This document shows positions 9,957 to 20,929 of a stretch of DNA of 64,000 nt, one piece after another. The translations under genes and the position numbers were made by a program. Position 1 is the stretch's first letter, and each line of letters opens with the position of its first letter. The notes under the pieces are model-generated. The model was not told the DNA's origin. It saw nothing but the letters and a program-made list of their open reading frames with translations, and did no database searches. Source of the stretch: Entoloma clypeatum (lineage: Eukaryota; Basidiomycota; Agaricomycetes; Agaricales; Entolomataceae); assembly GCA_963565915.1 (NCBI GenBank), contig OY751492.1, forward strand, positions 620,001 through 684,000, given 5' to 3'.

Positions 9957-12583
9957 GACGTACTGAAAGATGCGGTCTACTTCAATAAAATGGACATCAT
10001 GTGGGGCTATAACAACGTCTGGATTAAGGAGGGCGATGAATGGAAAGCTGCCTTCCTCACCAGTCGAGGATTGTTCGAACCATTGGTCATGTTTTTTGGT
10101 CTTTGCAACTCCCCGGGAACGTTCTCTCGAATGATGGCTAGTCTATTCCGGGACCAGATCCGCCGACGTATCTGCGTGATCTACATGGATGACATCGTGG
10201 TTATCGGTAAAACCAAGGAAGAACTCGCGCGAAACACTGAAGAAATCCTACAGATCCTATCAGACAATGATTTGTTCCTAAAGGAGAAGAAGTGTTTATG
10301 GGAAGTAACGAAATGTCCTATATTGGGATATGTGGTTGGTGAGGGACATGTTGAGATGGAACTGAGAAGGTGGATACAATTCGAAACTGGCGAGCACCCA
10401 CATCAAAAAAGGAAGTTCAGAAGTTCCATGGATTTGCTAACTTCTATCGACGTTTTATTGAAGGATACTCAAACATCGTGAAACCTCTCACCGCGCTCAC
10501 AGGCGGTATGGCATTTACTTGGGGACCAACAGAGCAGCAAGCTTTTGAAGGTCTCATATGGGCAATTACATCGGCACCAGTCTTGGCATTACCGAAACCA
10601 GAGGGACAGTTCAGGGTTGAAACTGATGCATTGGGCTATGCAATTGGAGCAGTACTCTCTCAGAAGCAAGACGACAAATGGCACCCCATCACGTTCTTGT
10701 TGTGGACCATGTCCGCGGCCGAACAGAATTACGAGATATATGACAAAGAACTCCTGGCGGTCGTGGAAGCATTAAAAGATTGGAGACACTATCTGCTCAA
10801 AGCCAGGGAACGTTATGAAATCTTGACCGATCACAAGAACCTGGAATATTTCCGTCGTCCTCAGGACCTGAATCAACGACAGCGACGCTGGAAAATGAAG
10901 TTACAAGACTATGACTTCGAATTACGGCATGTGCCCAGCAAGACCAATGCAAAAGCGGACATCCTGTCACGCTTACCCTGGTATGAAGCAGAACTCGAAC
11001 CACAGGACAGTGACCAAATGCTCAAGGAGGGACTATTCTTGAAACAGTTGGAATCAGAAGATATGGTACAAATGGAGATGTTCACGGAGGAACAATTCTT
11101 TGAAGGAGGTGAAACATCTGATTCCATCAAAATTGGAAACATCACAACCATTGAAAATCCGTGGATCGCACACATCAAGGGTTCAAACCGCATGGAGACA
11201 GAAGTAGCGCAGGGCCTACAAAAGAATCCTCATTGGTATCAGCAGGAGAATGGGATCACCTATGCAGGAGAACGAGTCTATGTCCCGCCAGACCCACAAT
11301 TACGACAAGAATTGATGTTTGAGTCACACGATGCACCAGTGGCTGGACATCCAGGACAGTACCGGACACATGAACTCCTCACTCGCACCTACTGGTGGCC
11401 TACCATACTGCATGATGTGAAGAAGTACGTGAAGGGTTGCGACACTTGTCAATGCAACAAAATTAACCGGCAAAAGCGACATGCTCCGCTACACCCCCAT
11501 GCAGCACCAAGTCACCCATGGGAAGACATAGGAATCGACGTCGTAGGACCAATACCAGAGTCTGATGGAAAGAATGTGATTTTGGTCATCACAGATAGAC
11601 ATTCGAAGATGCTCCATCTCATTCCGACAACCGTGGAACTATCAGCTGAAGGATTAGCCAAGATCTATCGGGATCAGATATGGAAGCTTCATGGGATCCC
11701 CAAGAAGATCATCAGCGATAGGGGACCGCAGTTCGCCACGAAGTTCATGGAGATACTCTGCCGCATGCTAGGGATCAAAAGGAACCTGTCCACCGCATAC
11801 CACCCACAGACTGACGGACAGGCCGAGCGATCGCATCAGGAAACGGAAGCGTTCTTACGAAACTTTGTCAACCATCTACAGGATGATTGGGCTGAATGGA
11901 TCGCAATCGCAGAGTTCCAGTACAATGACAAAGAACATCAGGCGACGAAGCACACCCCATTCTACCTCAACTATGGTTTACATCCGTGGAAGGGAGAGCT
12001 CGTGTTAGAAGATACCAATCCAGCTGCTAACGACTTCTTGAAAAAACACAAACAGGCACAAGAAGAAGCCAATGCAGCACTGAAACAAGCACAGGATCAG
12101 ATGAAGAAGACAGTTGATACACGGCGAAGTCCGTCTCGGAACTACCACATCGGGGACAAGGTGTGGCTGGAAGGGACTAACATCAGGACCGATCGACCCT
12201 CAAAGAAACTTGATGCACTCCGACATGGACCATTCAAAGTCCTAGAGAAGAAAGGAGCTAGCGCATACCTTCTTGATCTTCCGAAGACTTGGAAGATGAT
12301 TCACCCTGTGTTCAACGAGACCCTGTTGTCACCATATGAAACTCCGAAGTACGCCATCCAGAAAAAGAAACCAGCCCCTGATCTGATCATTGTCGAAGGA
12401 CGAGAAGAGTACCATGTGTCTACGATCCTAGACTCTCGAAAGTTCTGCAGAAAGATCCAGGACCTCGTCCAGTGGGAAGGATATGGTCCAGAAGAGAACA
12501 CGTGGGAACCTCGAGCTAATCTTCAGAACGCTCAAGATTTGATCCGTGATTTCCATCGGCAGAACCCGTCTCGCCCACGATAA
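9957..12583 (+). pseudogene. pol: Element B pol: RT, RNase H, integrase, chromodomain
   Basis: RT starts in the middle, after fragment I (YFNKMDIMWGYNNVWIKEGD), and has the active-site box YMDD at about 10180. A one-base indel near 10360 shifts the frame. From 10370 a long open frame holds the end of RT ([16 protein letters not shown]), RNase H ([44 protein letters not shown]), the H2C2 finger, the integrase core ([26 protein letters not shown]) and the chromodomain ([29 protein letters not shown]), ending at TAA 12581-12583. From RNase H to the chromodomain it is a clean 737-codon frame. Protease and the first RT blocks are gone, so the gene is dead as it stands. Confidence 0.93.
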
Positions 12584-12717
12584 AAGACAGCTCTCAGAAT
12601 CCATGACAAGTATCGATCTCATCAGTCAACCACACACCGAGTTCCCTGCTCTAGTCCTTTTCCCTGCCCAATATAGCCTCCCCCTTCTTCTTCTATCTCT
12701 CAACCATCCTCGCCGCC

Positions 12718-13089
12718 ATGTCCAACACCACCATTACCTCCACCTCTACCACCGACATCAACCCCGCCATCGCCGCCCTCATGAACGAAGCACTCTCCAT
12801 GAGAGACCAAATCCATGCTCTCGAAACTTCCCTTGCCGACCTCCTCCATCGCCAGATGCATATCCAGCTTCACTCGCTGTCCAACCTACCTGTCGCCCCA
12901 AGTCCCGAGGAAAAACAAATTCTCGGAAATTACACCAGCACCCTCGTAATCGAGAATCGACGTATTCGGCTGGCTATCAAAGGCCTCGAACTCGCCGTAG
13001 CCATCAACGAGGAGTTGATATATGATTGGAGCCTCAAGGAAAGTCCGAACTGGTCCGATCCCGGCAACAACAAGGGATGGGGACAGTGA
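12718..13089 (+). CDS. Element B accessory ORF, 123 aa, coiled-coil-like
   Basis: This is the homologue of 1556-1924. It lies 134 bases after the pol stop and 34 bases before the 3' LTR, with start MSNTT and stop TGA. It shares with its partner the block DQIHALETSLADLLHRQMHI, the EEK.IL.NYT motif and the ENRR.RLA.KGLELA motif, with about two thirds of residues identical. The C-terminus (DWSLKESPNWSDPGNN) keeps the D-W and W-x-D-P pattern of the A copy. The function is unknown. The position between integrase and 3' LTR is where env-like or extra ORFs occur in other gypsy elements, but nothing here looks like an envelope protein. Confidence 0.75.
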   Translation: MSNTTITSTSTTDINPAIAALMNEALSMRDQIHALETSLADLLHRQMHIQLHSLSNLPVAPSPEEKQILGNYTSTLVIENRRIRLAIKGLELAVAINEELIYDWSLKESPNWSDPGNNKGWGQ

Positions 13090-13123
13090 CTCTGTGAGGA
13101 CACAGAGCTTGGAGAGGGGAACA

Positions 13124-13494
13124 TGTTATGGACTCTATGGTATGAGGACCACGTCATATCTTTTACTTATCGGCCTGACTCGGCACCCTCTTACAAGCTT
13201 ACTATGTCTAATGTCTACTTTTGCAACCTTCGATTTCCAGTCTGACTCATTACATTACTTTGTCATCCCCTTTAGTATACTTCGCTCCCACGCTGACTCG
13301 CTTTCCGCAGTCAGCTTACTCACTGTACATAGCCTTCCGCAGTACTGACTCATCCGCTACCACCTATAGTCAGTACCTATATAAACCTCTTGTACTATAG
13401 TAGATTCCTTAGATTTAGCAATCACTTTGCTCTTCGCCTTTCCACTTTCCTGCATACTCTGCCCGAACCTTGGAACAGTTTGTTAAGCATAACA
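13124..13494 (+). repeat. 3' LTR of element B
   Basis: It starts TGTTATGG and ends CATAACA, and it is a close copy of 6577-6978. One U3 repeat is missing, which makes it 31 bp shorter. The purine tract ggagaggggaaca sits immediately upstream. The target duplication acaaa follows at 13495-13499. Confidence 0.95.
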
Positions 13495-13499
13495 ACAAA

Positions 13500-14302
13500 G
13501 GTTAAGAATTGAGTGAAACATGGTGAAAACATAGCTAAAATATATGATTACAGTGTTATTTTTTTGTATCTGTGTTTACAGTGCTATTTTTGTTGTATCT
13601 GTACTATTATTACTGTGTTATTTTTATTATATCTGTGTGCCTCTCATTGCGGAGTGAGCAATGGGTGGATGTGTTGATTTGACATTGGATGATGGGCACG
13701 TGTCGCGCATCAAATGTGTCAATATATGTAAACAAACTCAAAAAACATCGCATTTCCCCTTAATATGGCTACACAGGAGGAAGTAAGCTTACAGACTATG
13801 TAGCAGAGTATCATATGTCAATAAATATGTATTTATTTCATGAATTTTTGCCACAGATTTGAGCATATAGTGATGTGACACTTTACACTAAACAACAGTA
13901 AACAATGTGCAAATGCATTGCGCAGGCACATGCGGTGCCTTTCTCATAATCTAATAATAGTTTAACATGATAGAACTCATCAATATATATGTATTCACCT
14001 TCTGAAACACCTTGTATAATTTTTAGATCTCTAGATAAGATAGAAATGATGAAATGTACATATTTCAGTAAAAGTATTATATCTTCATAATGAATGCACC
14101 AAATTTGAAAAACAGATGTGCTGTGAGGTCCCCTGAACGAGGAGAATCCAAAGCTGAAACAAAAATTTTTGGTCAAATTTTTCATCATGATTTACAGTGT
14201 TTTGATGCATCATTTTAGAATACAGATTCTCTAGTATACATACATAGCTTGAGTTCCCAACTATATATATACTTTTTATGACTCTAGATACATCTATCCA
14301 TA
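13500..14302. other. AT-rich stretch without recognisable gene
   Basis: Only short ORFs occur on either strand and none has a motif. There are T-rich words (TTTTTATTATATCTGTG-like) near 13550-13640. I see no terminal repeats that would define it as a separate element. Confidence 0.5.
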
Positions 14303-14757
14303 AGTTCAAACCCAGTGAAAATCGGGTTGTGTGGGAGTGGGTTTTCTCAGGGCTATTTTTGGTTTTGATCTTGCCTAACTTGGTTTATATCAGTCTGAAT
14401 GGGAAATTTGATTTGATCGACAGCGAGTCCAACTTTAAGGGTTTGAGAGGGTTTGAGTCAGAATAATCCAGAAATTCAACCATCAATTCCCACAGGTTCC
14501 CACTCAATTCCCCTGGTTTGACAGATTTTAACTGAATCACCCCTGAAAAAACCTGAGCAAACCGGATCACATCCTGCTTGTTTCCCAAAATTTCCAGGTT
14601 ATCCTGACTCAAACCCTTAAAGTTGGACTTGCTGTCGATCAAATCAAATTTTCCATTCGGACTGATTTAAACCAAGTTAGGCAAGATCAAACCAAAAATA
14701 GCCCTGAGAAAACCCACTCCCACGCGACCCGATTTTCACTGGGGTTCAAAGCTATCT
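14303..14757. repeat. Fold-back inverted repeat, arms about 150 bp
   Basis: The left arm, 14303-14455, begins TTCAAACCCAGTGAAAATCG. It returns as its reverse complement at about 14598-14757, which ends GATTTTCACTGGGGTTCAAA. A spacer of about 145 bp, with CACTCAATTCCCCTGG, lies between them. The arms match nearly base for base (for example GATCTTGCCTAACTTGG and its complement). A transcript would form a long hairpin. No flanking duplication is evident. Confidence 0.8.
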
Positions 14758-14929
14758 TGAGGCCTGTGATGCCACGGTTTGGGCATTGAGGCCTTATGTT
14801 TCATCAATGCTCATTGATGCATCGCTCAGCATCAACTGCCGAGCACTTTCTGCAATCGCCGAAAGTTGAACCATATTTCGACAGACAGCCAACAAAATGT
14901 TCCCACACTCCTTTTATTCCCCCTTCCAC

Positions 14930-16330
14930 TCCATCTGGCCACCACTTCTGCCCAACAGCCACCACTCGTGCCCAACACCCACCATTCATGCCACACGGGC
15001 CCCTCTAGCTAGTGATGGACAAGGGTACACAAAACCCTCAGGGTTTTGGTGAAGGATAAGGGAGGGTAAGGGTGAGGGTCAGAATTTCTTACCCTCCAAA
15101 AACCCGCACTGTTTGGATGGGTTTGGAGGGTCACATGATGTTTGGTTGAGCCAAACAATCAACAATCAACAATACTTTTATCCCCCGTCGACTCACGCCC
15201 ACTTGTGTCGACTCATGCCCACTCTTGTCGACTCACACCCAATGGCCCCCCGTCGTGCATAACGGTCCCCCTTCTCGCCCAACAGTCCCCCATCCTGCCT
15301 AACGGCCCCTACTTGTGTGCACTCACACCCAATGGTGTTGACTCGTGCCCAATGGCCCCCCCTTCGCGCCCAACTGCCCCTACTTGCATCGACTCATGCC
15401 CAACAGCGTGCAACGGCCCCCCTTCATGCCCAACAGCCCCCCCTTCGTGCCCAACAGTCCCCACTCATGCCCAACAGTCCCCCGTTGTGCCTAACAGCCC
15501 CCCTTTGCACCCAATGGTGTCCACTTGTGCCCAACTGCCCCTACTCACATCGACTCATGCCCACTTGTGTCAACTCACACCCAATGGTGTCCAACGGCCC
15601 CCCCTTTGTGCCCAACTGTCCCCTGTCATGCCTAATGACCCCCCTTCGCGCCCAATGGCGTCCACTCGTGCCCAACGGCTCCACTCACACCCTCTTGCCT
15701 AACGGCCCTCACCATTCCCCACCCTCCCATACTCGCCCACTGCCACCACCTACCTGTCCACCAAATGGCACGGGAGGCAAAGGCAGTGGCTAGAGAAGGG
15801 GAGGTGGGCTGGGAGGTCCAGGGTGGGTGTGGTACGTGAGAGCACTGGGACGCGATGCGACACGCACACGAGGAGCGAGGAGGGTTGCGCGTGCACCCCC
15901 ACAAGGTCTGCAATGGCGCGCAGACAGGCTGCGTAGCACCAAGGTGTCTACCCTTGTGTGCTGTCCCATGAGTATTCCATACCCCCGCATACCCTCGAAA
16001 GCCCTCACCCATAGGTGAGGGTTTTTCTTACCCTTGACGAGGGGGTACAGATTTTTGAGGGTACGGGTATGGGTACAGATTTTTTACCTGTGGGTTACCC
16101 CTGTCCATCACTACCTCTAGCGCCCAATGGCCCTCTTTCATGCTGAATGGCATCCAGTCATGCCCAACACCCTCCATTTGAGCCCAACAGCCGCCCCTCA
16201 TGCCCAACTGCCATGACCCATGTCTAACACCCCATTTCACGCCCAACAACATCCCTTCATGCCCAACGGCCCCCTCTCCTGCCCAACAGCCCCCTCTAGC
16301 ACCCAATGGCATCCACTGGCGGCCAACAAA
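14930..16330 (+). repeat. Degenerate minisatellite of TGCCCAACGGCC-type units
   Basis: Many imperfect copies of a unit like CATGCCCAACGGCCCCCCTT occur, with spacing mostly 18-27 bases. They lie both outside the hAT element (14930-15001 and 16122-16330) and inside it (15180-15700). ORFs through it give proline-, cysteine- and histidine-rich nonsense and are not genes. The same family recurs at 58208-58640 and, inverted, at 59400-59935. Confidence 0.8.
15010..16113. mobile_element. Non-autonomous hAT element, 1.1 kb
   Basis: The ends are inverted: TAGTGATGGACAAGGGTA at the left and TACCCCTGTCCATCACTA at the right. The flanking 8-mer cctctagc is identical on both sides (15002-15009 and 16114-16121). 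Terminal TA and an 8-bp duplication fit hAT. Subterminal regions carry GGGTGAGGGT/ACCCTCACCC words at both ends. The interior is mostly the CCCAACGGCC minisatellite (15180-15700). No transposase is encoded. A second copy of one end is at about 59936-60152 in inverse orientation. Confidence 0.9.
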
Positions 16331-16491
16331 ATCGGTTCTGACCAGTGCAGACCGGTTCGGTCCACCCTCTGTGGGTCCAATGGACCGGTCTTGTGTCTTT
16401 TGTCATTCTGCAGTTTTGAAAGACCAGTCTCGGTCTCGGTCCATGCCTTTCAAAGGCAAAAAACCGAACTGAACTGAACCCTCAAACACTA

Positions 16492-17150
16492 TGGAGGACT
16501 GGTTTGCTTTGATGGTTGTTGGGATTGCTTTGGTGCCGATTGATCATGAGTGAGATCTGTCAGTGCATTCTTCAGATCAGAGAAAGATCATGTCGGAGGC
16601 TGCTTTGGATCAGGAGACAGGGTCAGATCAATGACTGGTGTTGCTTCAGATTTAATTTGTGAAAGGCTTGACATTCCCAATTTATGCTTTTTTGGCAGGA
16701 GAAGGATGCAGTCTGGCAACTCGTTGTCATCTGAATTATCAGAGATTTCAATGACCTCCTTTTCCTCCATTTTGTGTTTTCTGAGGATGATGTTGCGACA
16801 ATATTAAGCTGGGTCTTCAACTTTAACTTTGGCTGTGGCAGTGACACCAGACCAAGAGAGTCTTTCCTCAAGGAAGAGTTGGAAGGGATGATCTAAGAAC
16901 CATGCCTCTCCATTTTCAAGCTCAAAGAAAGAATGTCTTTGTGTTTCCTCTGGCAGAAGCTTTGGGACTGTGGATTAATTGGCCATGCTCGAAGACAACC
17001 GCACCCAGCAAAGATACTCCTGCAACAATGGGAAGGTTGATGATTCTAACAGGGTGTGTGAACTCCCATCTCCAGAAGATGCCTCTGGACTGCCATAAAT
17101 ACATAAGAAACCTGTAATCACTTCCGTTGTGATCTATTTTCACACATCAT
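16492..17150 (-). pseudogene. Gene T, N-terminal remnant
   Basis: Minus-strand pieces include an acidic stretch (MEEKEVIEISDNSDDNELPD, 16710-16770), then VIDLTLSPDPKQPPT, an in-frame TGA and SFSDLKNALTDLTHDQSAP. This runs into QQPSKQTSPP at the border of element M. It connects in frame with 6187 leftwards. Upstream, 16800-17150, only short pieces can be followed. The VIDLT and SDNSDD motifs look like an acidic, SUMO-interaction-like linker, but that is a guess. Confidence 0.4.
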
Positions 17151-17474
17151 CAAGCTTGAAGCATGGATTGTGGCTTTTTTCAGTGAGTGCAGCAGGAAAT
17201 GCCTATATAGATGCTATGTTAAGCACATGCCCTGAAACACAGTTTGGAACATACAAATCGGCGATAATCTTGCAGCTTCAATATTTCAAGCAATTCCAGC
17301 ATGAACATTGCACTGGATGGTGCCATAGATATTAGACTCAATTATATACAATATAGAGGACAATGGAGGATAGGTGGGCCAGATGCCACTGGACACATCA
17401 CAGGCAAGCATGCAGTGGCGGCAGGTGATGCATACTGGTGTCACGATGTGACATAGCAAATTTTTTATCCCATC
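17151..17474. other. No gene seen between gene T and element C
   Basis: Short ORFs only and no repeat ends. The last five bases (17470-17474, ccatc) are the target duplication of element C. Confidence 0.5.
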
Positions 17475-17753
17475 TGTTGAGGCGACGCTAAGTCAGATGA
17501 CGTCGCAAGCCCAAACTCAGGAACTTAGGATGAGGAACATGGAAAGATGAGGAAGGGGCTGTATTGCCAGGAGACCCAGCAGGAATCTCAAGAGAACAAG
17601 CTATTGAATACAAGAGAAAGTGGGCTACTTATATACTGTAATACATGTGGCATACATATGTTGCACAGCCATAGATATGATATGATGTAGATAAGATGTA
17701 GATAAGATGAGATTAGATAAGAATAGATGAAAAGTGAAAGTACGATCATAACA
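17475..17753 (-). repeat. 3' LTR of element C
   Basis: It is 279 bp. Forward ends are TGTTGAGGC and CATAACA, so on the minus strand it starts TGTTATGATCG and ends CTCAACA. A G-rich purine tract (AGAAAGGGGGGTAA on minus) lies just upstream. It differs from the 5' LTR by scattered changes, several of them CG to TG or CA. Confidence 0.95.
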
Positions 17754-17765
17754 TTACCCCCCTTT

Positions 17766-18215
17766 CTAGATCTCGACTTCCAGGCGAGATATGATGTCGT
17801 CAGGGGTGTTCGTGAAGTTTTCATAAAGTTTAAATTCCAATCCTTCAAAGATGTTTGCGTGTAAGTGCCGGGGAGCATTTGGGTTTAGTTTATAGAAGTC
17901 TTCAACCGCTTCTTGTGAATGTTCTAGGTGATTCTCAGGTTCCCACGTGTTGTGATCCAGAGTCAGACCTTCCCATTGCACTAAATATTCCAGCTGTCCT
18001 CTCTTCAACCTTGAGTCAATAACTTTAGCGATATCGTACTCCTCTTCGCCATTGATAACTATTGGGTTTGGTGCCTGCACCCTTTGTGATCTAAATAGTG
18101 GCTCTTTAAATAGTCGGACCCGTGATACATTGATGGCTGGGTGGATTTTCCAAGTTTTTGGTAATTTAAGTTCTATGGCATGTGAAGAAATGATTTTGGT
18201 TATGTCATAGGGCCC
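17766..18215 (-). pseudogene. pol: Element C pol, C-terminal part with chromodomain
   Basis: This is the downstream half of the integrase gene cut by element D. After the duplicated ggccc it continues GPYDITKIISSHAIELKLP, then HPAINVSRVRLFKEP. The chromodomain is EYDIAKVIDSRLKRGQLEY, then LVQWEGLTLDHNTWEP. It stops at 17766-17768, directly at the purine tract. Joined to 27567 the chain is continuous. Confidence 0.92.
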
Positions 18216-18774
18216 TGTCACGTAGCGTGTTTCTCAACGTCGGAAAATGTTGGACGAGTCGGAGCGGAGTAGCAGAGGAGCGGAATGCGGTAAGTGCGAT
18301 GTTGGCAGAAAGGACCTGGCTTCAACTTGTGCGTTGCGCCCCACTCTTTGACGTGGTCCTCGATTTTGGATTGGCGGATGTCGGATGAGCGGATGAGCGG
18401 ATGAGCGGATGAGTGGATGAGCGGAGGTGACGGAGAGAATGCTCAAAGACAAGTAGAGACGGATGCGAATGAGGTATAACATATGATATTTGAACTGAGG
18501 TTCTACGACAGGTTTGTACACTATTTATAGTAGACTAGAATGATCAGCATTACTATAAGTGATGTGCAGATATCGGAGTTGACCATTGGAACATTCGGAG
18601 TACGGAGAGTAGCAAATGAAAAGTGAACAACATATGTCTACTTGTAAGTATGGTTGAGATGTTACGTAGTAGAAGTATATTCAATATAAATAGAATGTTG
18701 TTGGAGCGGATGTCGGAGCGGATGAATCATCAGAGTCGTCGGATAAGTCGGATGTGAATCGTATGGTTATGACA
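18216..18774 (-). repeat. 3' LTR of element D
   Basis: Forward it starts TGTCACGTAGCG and ends TTATGACA. The inverted ends are TGTCA/TGACA. The purine tract on the minus strand is CTAAGAGGGAAATAC, directly upstream. It is dense in CGGAG/CTCCG words, with a short tandem run of GATGAGCG near 18385-18425. Confidence 0.95.
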
Positions 18775-18905
18775 GTATTTCCCTCTTAGGGCCGAACCCT
18801 GAGGCCCAGATGAGGTAATCCATGTGACCGTTGGTTGAAAAGCTTTGTGTGTGATCTTTCTCTCTTGTCACCCAACCACAACATCTATCCCGATGCCTAT
18901 CTGTT

Positions 18906-19850
18906 ATGTCTGCTGAGAACTCACCCCTCGCCGCTCTTCATGCTGAAAGGGAGCGCCAGAAGAAGGTCACCGAAGAGTTGGAGAGGGAGCTGCAGGAGGC
19001 AGAGGAGCGCACGAAGGAAGATGCAGAGCGCGCGGAGGCAAAGAGGGCGGCGAAAGAGCAGAGACGAGCAGAGAGGAAGGCAGAGAAGGCGAAGGCGAAG
19101 GAACCAGTTGTGGGTGCGGATGCGGCGAATGCGGAGGTGAAGAAGGTCCAGCTGCAGGGGGTTTTCAAGAATATGCCTGCGAGTTACGAGCAGGGGAAGG
19201 AGGATTGCACCTCCTGCTTGAAAGCGGGGGACTTGTGTTTTTGGCCATCGGAGTGAGTTTTTCCTCTTTCTTTATATGCTTCGTTATTAACTTGTTCTTT
19301 AGGAATGACAATGCTGCATTTAAAACGAAGCTGCAGAACGGGAGCGGAAGCGGAGTCGGAGGTGAAGCGGAGGATGACCAAGGCGGTGAGGGTCGGAAAG
19401 GCTAAGGTGGCAGGTGGTGCGACGAAGAACGTGAAGGCGGGATCGTCCAAGGGAGAGGGGACCGCGGAGGGATCATGGATAGCCGCAGCGTCAGAGGAGC
19501 CGGAGGGGTTTGGTCCGCCGGAGGTGGTCATAGGCATGGAGGTGGTGAGAGGGCTTAGGAGCATGATAAGGGAGATGCGGCTGATAAAGGCGGAGTTGAA
19601 GGAACTGTGGGAGATCAAGGAGCTTTTGACGGTTATCGCGTGGAGGGAGGATTCGGAGGCTTCGGAGGAGGGATCCGACAAGGACGAGGATGCGGAGGAG
19701 TATGATAGGGTATTGGAGGAGTTGGCAAAGGAGGTAGAAGAAGAAGAAGAAACAAAGAAGTGGAAGCGGATGGAGGAAGCGGAAGAGGAATCCGGATCGG
19801 AGTGGAACGAGGAGACGGAGGGGGTATCTAACAAAAAACAGCGAAAGTAG
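18906..19850 (+). pseudogene. Antisense accessory gene of element D, two exons, frameshifted
   Basis: It is encoded on the strand opposite to pol, convergent with it; the two stop codons are 44 bases apart. Exon 1 (18906-19252) starts MSAENSPLAALHAERERQKK. It is a long Glu/Arg/Ala-rich coiled coil and ends with CTSCLKAGDLC, the first half of a Zn2Cys6-like cluster. A 50-nt GT-AG intron (19253-19302) follows. Exon 2, in the frame that matches the E homologue, gives SEVKRRMTKAVRVGKAK, a leucine-rich helix, a very acidic tail and SNKKQRK at the end. The splice enters the wrong frame, and the CKGC part of the cluster is lost, so this copy is decayed. The homologue is at 56601-57578. Confidence 0.75.
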
Positions 19851-20929
19851 TTTTTTGTTAGTATAAAATTTTAATAGATTTTCTTTTCTTCTTGTTACAA
19901 GCGCGATAAGGGGCCTGGCTTAGTTGGTTGAGCGGAGTGGAAGTCCGCTACCATATCTGCTGCGTGTTCAAGCTCAGATGTGGGTAACCAAGAAAACTCT
20001 TCACTGGTGTCTTCATAACCTAACCAGGGGACGAGGTAAAGGAGTTTGCAGTGTTGTCTTTTATCAATCTTTGAGTCGACAATTTCCACAATTTCATATT
20101 CGGTTTCTCCGTCCATCTCGAGCGGAGGCGGAGGAGATTGTATCCGATTTGGAATCTCATCAGGAGTTGCTGGTTCGAGCATGGATATGTGGAAGACGGG
20201 GTGTATAGCACGCATAGTGTTGGGTAGACATAGTGTAAAGGAGTGCGTGCCGGGTTGGGCTATGATTTCAAATGGGCCAGCATATTTGTCGGATAACTTT
20301 TGGGTGGGTCGTGTGGTGCGGAAGAACTTGGCTTTAACAAAGACTTCTTGTTCGACGCGGAGCGGAGGAGGCGGAGAACGTCGGACATCCACAGGGCCTT
20401 GATAATGTTGTTGTGCCTCTGCGACAGCAGTCTTTAGTTCTTGATGTAATTCATCTAAGTCGACGATGTATTGTTGAGCTTTATCGGATGCTAGATTATG
20501 TTCCGGATGGAGTGTAATGTCGGGATGATAACCTTTGTTGGTGAAGAATGGTGATACACCTGTAGTGGCACTCGGAGTGTTGTTGTAAGCGAACTCTGCA
20601 AGCGGAAGCAAAGCGGACCAGTTGTCTTGCTGGTAGTTGCAGAAAATGCAGAGGTATTGTTTGAGTGTCTGGTTGGTGTGTTTGGTTTGACCATCGCCTT
20701 CAGGGTGATATCCAGAAGTGAAGTGAAGTCTCATGTCGAGGGCTTTTGCAAGAGAGCGGAAAAAGAGGGAGACAAATTCAGGTCTGCGATCAGATGTGAC
20801 ATTTTGCGGAACTCCGTGCTTGGAAAAGACGTGAAGCACGAAAAGGTTTGCTAGGTCTTCGGATGTGCAATTAATGGTGGTAGGGATGAAGATGTCTTGT
20901 TTAGTGAGGCGGTCTACAATGACCAAGGG

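Larger units (their letters stand above)
6577..13494 (+). mobile_element. Element B: nearly complete Ty3/gypsy chromovirus with two LTRs
   Basis: LTRs lie at 6577-6978 and 13124-13494, and the insertion is bordered by the same 5-mer acaaa (6572-6576 and 13495-13499). The internal order is primer site, gag, protease/RT region, RNase H, integrase, chromodomain, accessory ORF and purine tract. Gag has a frameshift and an in-frame TGA. Protease and the N-terminal part of RT are lost at the fragment-I insertion, and RT has a frameshift near 10360. It cannot move on its own. Confidence 0.95.
6195..16491. mobile_element. Element M: hAT-like MITE, now split by large insertions
   Basis: The left end starts TAGTGTTTGAAGGTTCAGTC. 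The right end is its inverted copy, ending GAACCCTCAAACACTA, with one or two mismatches. Both ends are bordered by the same 8-mer, tggaggac (6187-6194 and 16492-16499), as expected for hAT transposition. Near the ends (6195-6400 and 16330-16491) the DNA is full of GGTCT/AGACC words, like the 267-bp MITE at 35075-35341. The original element was therefore probably a few hundred bases. Everything from 6577 to about 16330 came later or is of unknown origin. A poly-C run of about 18 lies at 6407-6424. Confidence 0.8.

Noticed and set aside
15142..15793. Long ORFs of 150-190 codons in the minisatellite
   Set aside because: Several frames and both strands are open, and the products are repetitive Pro/Cys/His strings dictated by the repeat unit.
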